Source: an uncultured Lacinutrix sp. (GTDB lineage Bacteria > Bacteroidota > Bacteroidia > Flavobacteriales > Flavobacteriaceae). From it: 64,000 nucleotides of DNA. Below, one piece after another: positions 58,285 to 64,000 of this stretch (position 1 is the stretch's first letter; each line of letters opens with the position of its first letter). The stretch lies in the NCBI RefSeq assembly GCF_947500325.1, contig NZ_CANMRQ010000005.1, positions 1 to 64,000 of the forward strand, written 5' to 3'. Both the position numbers and the translations under genes were made by a program. The notes beneath the pieces were generated by a model, which was given only the letters and a program-made list of their open reading frames with translations, did no database searches and was not told the DNA's origin.

Positions 58285-59486
58285 TAGGCTTCTTTAGAAA
58301 AAATAACAGTTGAACAATTGCCTCCAAATCCAAAAGAATTAGACATAATAACATCTAAATGCTTTTCCTTTAAGGTTAATTGAGGCGTTATATTAAATTC
58401 CTTCATCTGTGTTTTAAAATTCAGATTAGGATAAATAATATTGTTTTGCAATGCTAAAACAGAATATACTGCTTCAATTCCGCCAGCAGCTGCTAAAGTA
58501 TGCCCTGTGTATGCTTTAGTAGAACTAAAATCTGGCACATTATCTCCAAAAACTCTTATAATTGCTCTACCTTCAGATAAATCATTGTTGCCCGTAGCTG
58601 TACCATGAGCATTAATATAATCTATATCTTTTGGTTCTAAACCCGCAACTTTTAATGCTTTTTCCATAGCTAGAGTTGCTCCATCTCCATGATCTGAAGA
58701 TGCTGTTTGATGATGTGCATCATTTGCATTAGCGTAACCTTTGACATAAGCTAATACAGTTTTATTTTCTGCTTTTACGACAGCATCAGATTCTAAAACT
58801 AAAAATGCTGCAGCTTCTCCTAAATTTAACCCTTTACGGTTTTCATCAAAAGGCGTATTATACGTATCAGATAAAATCATCAAGGTTTTAAAACCATTGA
58901 TAGTGAATTTAGACATACAATCTGTTCCACCAACTACCACTCGATCTAATTGTCCAGATTTAATTAATCTAGCACCAAACATAATGGCGTTTGCAGCAGA
59001 TGAACATGCAGTACTTATAGTAGTAACTAAAGATTTTTCTATACCTAGTTGCTCAGCAATTTTCTGAGAAGAATCTCCAGCATGATGACCATCTATATAT
59101 TTTCTTGGTTCCGCTTCTGTTAAATAGTTGTAGTAATGTGTTTCAGTTCTATCCATACCTCCAACACTAGTTGCAGATATTAAGCCTGTTTTGTACTTAT
59201 TAATATTAGTAATTCCTGCATCTGCAATAGCTTGTTTAGCTGCTACTGCTCCTAAAAATGCAGTTCTTGAGTAATTATTATCTTTTGCAAGTCCTAACTT
59301 CTTTTCAAAAGCTTCGTTAGTAATATCAATCTCACCAACCATAATAACATCTTTGTGAATAGTATCAATTTTTTCAACTCTAGTGATACCTTTTTTACCA
59401 TCTATAAGCGATTGATAGTTTTCTGCTACATTGTTCCCAATGGCAGAAATTATTCCCATTCCAGTTATTGCTACTCCTTTACTCAT
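58284..59486 (-). CDS. beta-ketoacyl-ACP synthase (KAS II type)
   Basis: A 400-residue ketosynthase. I choose the ATG at 59,486 (MSKGVAITGMG); the frame extends five codons further. The complete triad is present: Cys161 (STACSSAANA), His294 (NAHGTATG) and His329 (YTGHTLAAAG). It would condense malonyl-ACP onto the growing aryl polyene with the dead partner as chain-length factor. The gap to the ACP gene upstream is 87 bp, the largest in this part of the operon. Confidence 0.88.
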   Translation of the reverse strand: MSKGVAITGMGIISAIGNNVAENYQSLIDGKKGITRVEKIDTIHKDVIMVGEIDITNEAFEKKLGLAKDNNYSRTAFLGAVAAKQAIADAGITNINKYKTGLISATSVGGMDRTETHYYNYLTEAEPRKYIDGHHAGDSSQKIAEQLGIEKSLVTTISTACSSAANAIMFGARLIKSGQLDRVVVGGTDCMSKFTINGFKTLMILSDTYNTPFDENRKGLNLGEAAAFLVLESDAVVKAENKTVLAYVKGYANANDAHHQTASSDHGDGATLAMEKALKVAGLEPKDIDYINAHGTATGNNDLSEGRAIIRVFGDNVPDFSSTKAYTGHTLAAAGGIEAVYSVLALQNNIIYPNLNFKTQMKEFNITPQLTLKEKHLDVIMSNSFGFGGNCSTVIFSKEA

Positions 59487-59491
59487 AATAT

Positions 59492-59511
59492 ATTCCTGCA
59501 AAAACAGGAAT
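59492..59511 (-). promoter_or_regulatory. hairpin overlapping the ketosynthase ribosome-binding region
   Basis: In the transcript ATTCCTG pairs with CAGGAAT (7 bp; TTTTTG loop). The 3' arm contains AGGA, a Shine-Dalgarno-like tract 8-11 nt upstream of the ATG at 59,486. Folding would hide it. It may tune translation of the ketosynthase relative to the upstream acyl carrier protein. Confidence 0.45.
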
Positions 59512-59573
59512 CTTATTTTAATATTATCTCTTCAAACTCAATTAACGAAGAGGCACCTATTTTCACAGGGATT

Positions 59574-59831
59574 TTACTTACTTCTATTCTCTGCAATATA
59601 AGCAGCCATAGTATCAATAGATTCAAAAATAGCACGACCTTCCTTTGGGTCTGCTAGTTTAATCCCATAGTTTTTATCTAACATTACTATTAATTCTAAT
59701 GCATCAATAGAATCTAAGCCTAAACCATCACCAAAAAGAATATCATCATTTGCAATATCATCTGCAGTCATATCTTCCAAGTTTAATTGCTCGATAATGT
59801 TTTCTTTTAATTCTAATTTTAAAGCGTCCAT
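59574..59831 (-). CDS. acyl carrier protein
   Basis: An 85-residue acyl carrier protein from the ATG at 59,831 (MDALKLELKE); an upstream in-frame start at 59,855 would add eight residues and overlap the previous gene. The phosphopantetheine site is the serine of GLGLDSIDALEL. It carries the growing polyene chain for the ketosynthase, dehydratase and reductase of this cluster. Confidence 0.9.
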   Translation of the reverse strand: MDALKLELKENIIEQLNLEDMTADDIANDDILFGDGLGLDSIDALELIVMLDKNYGIKLADPKEGRAIFESIDTMAAYIAENRSK

Positions 59832-59832
59832 A

Positions 59833-60450
59833 TTATAATTTGTATAGTTTGTCAATATTTTGTTTTGTATGTTCTATTTTGCCTTTAGTTGAAACTAAAT
59901 ACAAAAAAGCATCGTAATTATCACCATCTAACTCTACCCAACCACAAAGCACTTCTTTAGCTTTATTAGTTTCTAATAGACTATTAGAATAGATTGATAA
60001 ATGTTCTGCATTTAAGCTGTCAAAGATAAAAAAACTATTCTCAGAATACAGCTTATATTTTATACTTATCTCACCAATACATATATTTGGAAGTGTGTAT
60101 ACAAAAACTGCTGGACTTGGATAGTAGTTTTCTTTATCTTGAATTGCCTTTTGGTGTTTTCTATCTGTATCTAAGCTTGATGCTTTATTAGATAAAACTA
60201 CTGCTATATCTTGTTCTATTTCAGGATTTAAGTTTTCATTTTTAAGTAAAACATCTGCTGCTATAAAAGCTAGTTTACTTAATCTATCCATTTTAAAAAA
60301 CTTAGGATATTTAGTGTCTAACGATTTATAAGCTGCTTTTATAAATTCTATAAAATCTTTAGTTTCTCTTTCAAATACTTCTACAGTATTAAGACTAATT
60401 TTGCTATTCTTAATACGACAATGAGATTTTATGTAAAAACTATTATCCAT
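59833..60450 (-). CDS. truncated ketosynthase-like protein
   Basis: A 205-residue protein that resembles only the N-terminal half of a ketosynthase: AFIAADVLLKNENLN, IAVVLSNKASSLDTD (typical for residues ~100-115) and SPAVFVYTLPNICIGEISIKYKLYSENSFFIF, where the catalytic cysteine of the TACSS motif would fall in FIFDSLN. Cys and both histidines are absent. Such half-KS proteins recur in flexirubin-type clusters; a structural role with the full ketosynthases is likely. Confidence 0.7.
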   Translation of the reverse strand: MDNSFYIKSHCRIKNSKISLNTVEVFERETKDFIEFIKAAYKSLDTKYPKFFKMDRLSKLAFIAADVLLKNENLNPEIEQDIAVVLSNKASSLDTDRKHQKAIQDKENYYPSPAVFVYTLPNICIGEISIKYKLYSENSFFIFDSLNAEHLSIYSNSLLETNKAKEVLCGWVELDGDNYDAFLYLVSTKGKIEHTKQNIDKLYKL

Positions 60451-60453
60451 TAT

Positions 60454-61515
60454 CTAGTTTTTATTAAACACAAACATTGTATGGTATTCTCCAACTGCAA
60501 TATCTTCTTTAATTAGTAATCCTGCTTCAGCTGCGATATCTTTAAATTCGGTTGCTTTATACATCTTAGAATTACCATTAGCAAGTGCTGTAAAGTATAT
60601 TGATGTTGCTTCAAGAATAAATTTAGCATTATCAAACTTTTGTCTGTCTGTAAATGTTTCTACTATTATTAATTCTGAATTTTCATCCATAGAACCAACA
60701 CAAGTTTTAAGTACTTTTAGAATTTCACTTTTAGAAAAGCAATCTAAAAATTGACACATCCAAATTGTTTCTGCTCCTTTAGGAATTTGTGGATTTTCTG
60801 AAAGCCAATTAATTTCATGACTGTTTACTCTATCTTGAAAGCCTTTATTTTTGACATTTGTAATTGCTTTATTTAATTGTCCTGGAAGGTCAATCATAGT
60901 CATCTTTACTTGATCGTTATAATTACAAGCTTGAATCGTGAATTTTCCAGTATTAGCCCCAATATCAAAAATTGACTTTCGTTCTTTTTTAAAAAGAATA
61001 TCTAATGCTTCTTTAAATATATCATCAGAATAATGATGATCAAAATCAAACCAAGATTTCTGAGCTTCTGGCTCTAACTGAGATAAACCTTCATAAATAG
61101 TTTCCCACTGACCAAGCTCTTTTAAACCTTCAGGTTTACCAGTTTTTACAGCCTCCACTAAATGAAATAAGCCTTTATAACAAACTTCGTTAGTAAAGTT
61201 AATATTTACATTTACTGTTTCATTATAGGCTAAAAAATAACCTGTAGTAGTTAATTGAAATTTATCATCTTCATGTATTGAAACAACATTAGAACTTTCT
61301 GCTATTTCTAACAAAACGCCTATTCCATATTCACTAATTGATAACTTTTCTGACAATTCTTTTAAAGAAATACCTCCTTTTTTTCTGCGCTCAAAGATAA
61401 GATCAAGTACTCCTAACTTTCTTAATGCAACTGTGGCTTGAAAAACAAAAGGTGCGAATGCAATTTTCTGGGCTTCTTGTATAGCATCTATTGCTTTTAC
61501 TGTAGTATCTGACAT
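60454..61515 (-). CDS. SAM-dependent O-methyltransferase
   Basis: A 353-residue class I methyltransferase: an N-terminal winged-helix dimerisation domain (~15-100, VALRKLGVLDLIFERRKKGGISLKELSEKL), then SAM-binding FDIGANTGKFTIQAC and MIDLPGQ, and ELIIVETFTD. Related to plant-type/hydroxyneurosporene O-methyltransferases. It probably methylates a phenolic hydroxyl or ring position of the aryl head group. Confidence 0.8.
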   Translation of the reverse strand: MSDTTVKAIDAIQEAQKIAFAPFVFQATVALRKLGVLDLIFERRKKGGISLKELSEKLSISEYGIGVLLEIAESSNVVSIHEDDKFQLTTTGYFLAYNETVNVNINFTNEVCYKGLFHLVEAVKTGKPEGLKELGQWETIYEGLSQLEPEAQKSWFDFDHHYSDDIFKEALDILFKKERKSIFDIGANTGKFTIQACNYNDQVKMTMIDLPGQLNKAITNVKNKGFQDRVNSHEINWLSENPQIPKGAETIWMCQFLDCFSKSEILKVLKTCVGSMDENSELIIVETFTDRQKFDNAKFILEATSIYFTALANGNSKMYKATEFKDIAAEAGLLIKEDIAVGEYHTMFVFNKN

Positions 61516-61519
61516 ATCT

Positions 61520-62668
61520 TTATTCTATATTTTTTTTAAATACAACTGCTGTATTACAACCTCCAAATCCAGACGCTGTTTTTATAAATGTATTTAATGT
61601 TTTTTTTGTTGTATTCTTTATAACATTAAGAGGTTGCGATACTCCTAATTCTTCAAATCCTAAAGAGGCATAAAGCGTATTATTGTGCAAAGAATGCATT
61701 CCTACAATAGTTTCTAACAAACCCGATGCGCCAAGTGTATGGCCAAAATAGCCTTTTAAACTATGTAATGGAACATCACCTAATCCTACTCTATTAAATG
61801 CAATAGATTCCATTTCATCATTAAACAAAGTTGCAGTACCATGCGCAGAGATATAATCTATATCATTAACATTAATTCCTGCCTGTCTTATAGCTAAATT
61901 AACACTTCTATACAAACCTTCGCCTGTTCTTGATGGACCAGAAATATGGTTTGCATCATTGCATGAACTTTCACCCAATATCTCTACAGCATCTTTTGAT
62001 AATTTAGTTTTATCATTTGTAACTAAAACACTTGTTGCAACTTCTCCTATGTTTATACCAGTTCTATTTTTATCAAACGGCTTACATGGCTTATCACTCA
62101 ATGCTTGAAACGAATTAAACCCAGATAATATAAAAGCTGTGACTATATCTCCACCAACAACAAATACATGGTCATATTTTTCTTGTTGAATATAACGTTT
62201 TGCAATTGCTAGAGACAACACTCCAGATACACAGGCGTTAGATACTAAAACAGCTTCGTTTTTTAAATTAAAAAAATCTTGAATAGTTTTTCCTAAAGCA
62301 CTTAAGTATGATCGTTTTTTTTCGAAAGGAGAATTAGCATCTAAAACATCTATATTCCCTTTTGTTGTTGAGATTATTAATCCTACACGATCATCTAATT
62401 TCACCTTTGACGCTTTGATTACTTTATTTAATGATGTAATCATCATTTGCTCTAAATGCGTATAATAATCTACATCTTTTAATTTAGGGAAAGCAGTCTG
62501 TAATTTATTTCTATCTATTAAAGAGGTATAAAAATCATTAGGTAAAATAGATTTATCATCTACTAACTTAAGTCCCGTTTTTTCTTCATGAATAGCTTTT
62601 ACTACAGTTTCGCTATCAAAACCAAGTGAAGAGATAATATTATTATATGATACGTATACGTTATTCAT
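61520..62668 (-). CDS. second active beta-ketoacyl-ACP synthase
   Basis: A 382-residue ketosynthase with a complete triad: Cys146 (VSNACVSGV), His276 (SAHGTATL) and His310 (YFGHTLGASG). It may perform the first condensation with the aromatic starter or work with the half-KS protein. Overlaps the thioesterase gene by 8 bp. Confidence 0.87.
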   Translation of the reverse strand: MNNVYVSYNNIISSLGFDSETVVKAIHEEKTGLKLVDDKSILPNDFYTSLIDRNKLQTAFPKLKDVDYYTHLEQMMITSLNKVIKASKVKLDDRVGLIISTTKGNIDVLDANSPFEKKRSYLSALGKTIQDFFNLKNEAVLVSNACVSGVLSLAIAKRYIQQEKYDHVFVVGGDIVTAFILSGFNSFQALSDKPCKPFDKNRTGINIGEVATSVLVTNDKTKLSKDAVEILGESSCNDANHISGPSRTGEGLYRSVNLAIRQAGINVNDIDYISAHGTATLFNDEMESIAFNRVGLGDVPLHSLKGYFGHTLGASGLLETIVGMHSLHNNTLYASLGFEELGVSQPLNVIKNTTKKTLNTFIKTASGFGGCNTAVVFKKNIE

Positions 62669-63125
62669 CTAACAATCCTACCTTAGCTTTCCAATTCATA
62701 AAAAACTCTGGAGCTACAAGTTGTAATTCTCCTTCGTCCATTTTCTCTCCTACATGAGACACAAATACTTGTGTTGTTGATCCTTCACATACCAATTGAT
62801 TTTTACCATTAAAAATCTGATATTTAAAAATCATCTTTGCTGCACTTGAATTAACAAATGTTGTTTTTATAGTTGCTACATCTCCATAATGTAATGGCAA
62901 TTTATGCTCTGTGTTTGTTTTTACAATGGGTGTAGTATAACCTTTATTTTTTTGATCTAAGTATGAAATACCATGTGCACGACCAAAAGCTTCACGACCA
63001 TCTTCGAAATATTGAATATAATTTCCATGCCATACTATACCTAAAGGATCTGTCTCTGCGAAACGAATTCTAATCTCACTTGTATGTGATATTTCTTGTA
63101 TTTTAGACGGCATATTTTTTTTCAT
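62661..63125 (-). CDS. 4HBT/YbgC-type acyl-CoA thioesterase
   Basis: A 154-residue hotdog thioesterase: EIRIRFAETDPLGIVWHGNYIQYFEDGREAFGRAHG has the catalytic aspartate in ETDPLGIVWHGNY typical of 4-hydroxybenzoyl-CoA thioesterase/YbgC proteins. It probably releases aromatic or polyene acyl groups. Start could also be four codons in (MPSKIQ). Overlaps the permease gene by 23 bp. Confidence 0.82.
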   Translation of the reverse strand: MKKNMPSKIQEISHTSEIRIRFAETDPLGIVWHGNYIQYFEDGREAFGRAHGISYLDQKNKGYTTPIVKTNTEHKLPLHYGDVATIKTTFVNSSAAKMIFKYQIFNGKNQLVCEGSTTQVFVSHVGEKMDEGELQLVAPEFFMNWKAKVGLLDE

Positions 63126-64000
63126 TATAAACTATAGCAATTGTGGTTGTGGCGATAAAAAATAGAAATAACAAACCAATCTCTGGTAAAATATCTAATA
63201 AAGAACCATTTCGTAAAAATACATCGTAAAAGGCATTTAAACCCCAATTCATTGGTGAAATATTAGATAAAATTTGCATGAATTTTGGCATAGCAAAAAC
63301 GGGAATCCAAACACCACCAATTGCCGCTAAGATAACAACAAAAGTAGCTCCAAATGGAGCAGATTGCTCATGTGTTTTTGCTACAGTTCCTAATAACAAG
63401 CCTAAACCTATAGCGGCTAAACCTGCAAAGAAAGCAACTACAAATAATAATGGTAGTTTACCAGAAATATCTAATGTTGGTAATCCTATTGATGGAAATA
63501 AATAAACACCTATAAGTAACATTAATATAAATTGAATAATACATACCACTAAATATACAGCTGTTTTCCCTGCTAAAACTGTTGCATAAGACACTGGATT
63601 AGTGCGTAAGCGAACAAATGTGCCTTGATTTTTTTCTTGAACTACATTTATAGATAATGGAACGATAACAAAGAAAATAGCAAACAATGTCCAAGCTGGT
63701 ACATTATGCTGTACCGAATTGGGCAAAATATCTTGCCCCTCTTTTTTTAATGAGACTTCTTTAAAATTGATGAAATTTTCTGTTTCAAAAATAGATTCGT
63801 TAGGGTCGTCTGATATTTGTGATTGAAACGCTTTATATATAGATTCTGTTTCAATTTTTGAAATCATCTTATCTATTCCGTTTTTTACTGAACTTTTAAA
63901 TGTTAACTGAGTCGCTGGATCAAAATATAAACGCACTTCTTTTTTTTCAATTACCGTTTTTTCGCTAGCAACTTCATCTTCCATAGTAAACTTGGCAATA
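63103..64000 (-). CDS. ABC-2 type permease (5' end beyond the window)
   Basis: The reading frame stays open from 63,984 to the window edge (…AKFT before MEDE), and the first transmembrane helix of this family is missing, so the true start lies beyond 64,000. The visible part has a periplasmic loop (~1-90) and five C-terminal helices with PLSINVVQEKNQGTFVRLRTNPVSYATVLAGK, typical of ABC-2 permeases. With an unseen ATPase it would export a product of the cluster. Confidence 0.8.
   Translation of the reverse strand, partial: IAKFTMEDEVASEKTVIEKKEVRLYFDPATQLTFKSSVKNGIDKMISKIETESIYKAFQSQISDDPNESIFETENFINFKEVSLKKEGQDILPNSVQHNVPAWTLFAIFFVIVPLSINVVQEKNQGTFVRLRTNPVSYATVLAGKTAVYLVVCIIQFILMLLIGVYLFPSIGLPTLDISGKLPLLFVVAFFAGLAAIGLGLLLGTVAKTHEQSAPFGATFVVILAAIGGVWIPVFAMPKFMQILSNISPMNWGLNAFYDVFLRNGSLLDILPEIGLLFLFFIATTTIAIVYNEKKYAV

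Noticed and set aside
1-64000. tRNA or rRNA genes
   Set aside because: No sequence with cloverleaf-like conserved arms or rRNA core motifs was recognised on either strand.

Overview
The window looks like a chromosomal segment from a marine-type Flavobacteriaceae (Bacteroidota). The DNA is very AT-rich. Lipoproteins have short Bacteroidota signal peptides, one protein ends in a type IX secretion sorting domain, and the window carries a beta-glucan utilisation operon and an aryl-polyene/flexirubin-type pigment cluster. No rRNA, tRNA, CRISPR array, transposase, integrase or phage gene was found.

Region 1 (1-20,050) is a gene-cassette-like array. Every gene is on the + strand. Functions are unrelated: small lipoproteins, an LRR protein, HEAT and TPR proteins, a SWIM-finger/DUF6493-like pair, GNAT acetyltransferases, a Crp/Fnr regulator with two detoxification enzymes, an AraC/glyoxalase pair and an SRPBCC protein. 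Most units are one or two genes. Between them lie imperfect inverted repeats of about 70-300 bp that resemble integron attC sites: a left arm near (ACTAATGC)TAAC..GTGTATAATTAATTGC, a variable loop, and a right arm near CAACTAACCATACAC..GTTGGC. In the clearest cases the first bases of a unit are the reverse complement of its last bases, as expected if each unit once closed into a circle with one complete site. In the best-preserved stems every mismatch would be a G.T wobble on the bottom strand only. No recombinase lies in the window. This is the strongest candidate for an undescribed system here.

Region 2 (20,149-43,376, all - strand) is a beta-1,3/1,6-glucan (laminarin-type) locus without SusC/SusD. 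A membrane-bound propeller/Y_Y_Y/LuxR regulator (40,551-43,376) lies upstream of a nine-gene operon: a clan GH-A hydrolase fused to an outer-membrane beta-barrel, two glycan-binding lipoproteins, a GH16 laminarinase, a GH149-type phosphorylase, a GH17 lipoprotein, a GH30, an inner-membrane sugar transporter fused to a cytoplasmic GH17, and a free cytoplasmic GH17. A separate secreted protein (20,149-22,515) has three 777-bp repeats of a domain also found in the operon's binding lipoproteins. Both transcription units share a 14-bp motif about 100 bp upstream of their start codons. The inferred route is surface cutting, passage through the barrel, inner-membrane import coupled to GH17, then phosphorolysis.

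Region 3 (43,437-64,000, all - strand) is part of an aryl-polyene/flexirubin-type cluster that continues past the right edge. It holds an ABC-2 permease (cut by the window end), a thioesterase, two active-looking ketosynthases, two ketosynthase-like proteins lacking the catalytic cysteine, an ACP, a methyltransferase, a FabZ-like dehydratase, a LolA-like protein, an MMPL exporter fused to an acyltransferase, a GT2-DUF2062 protein, a CrtI-like oxidoreductase, a JmjC/cupin protein, a C45-type acyltransferase lipoprotein and a PaaK-like adenylating enzyme. Gaps are short or overlapping, so it probably forms one long operon.
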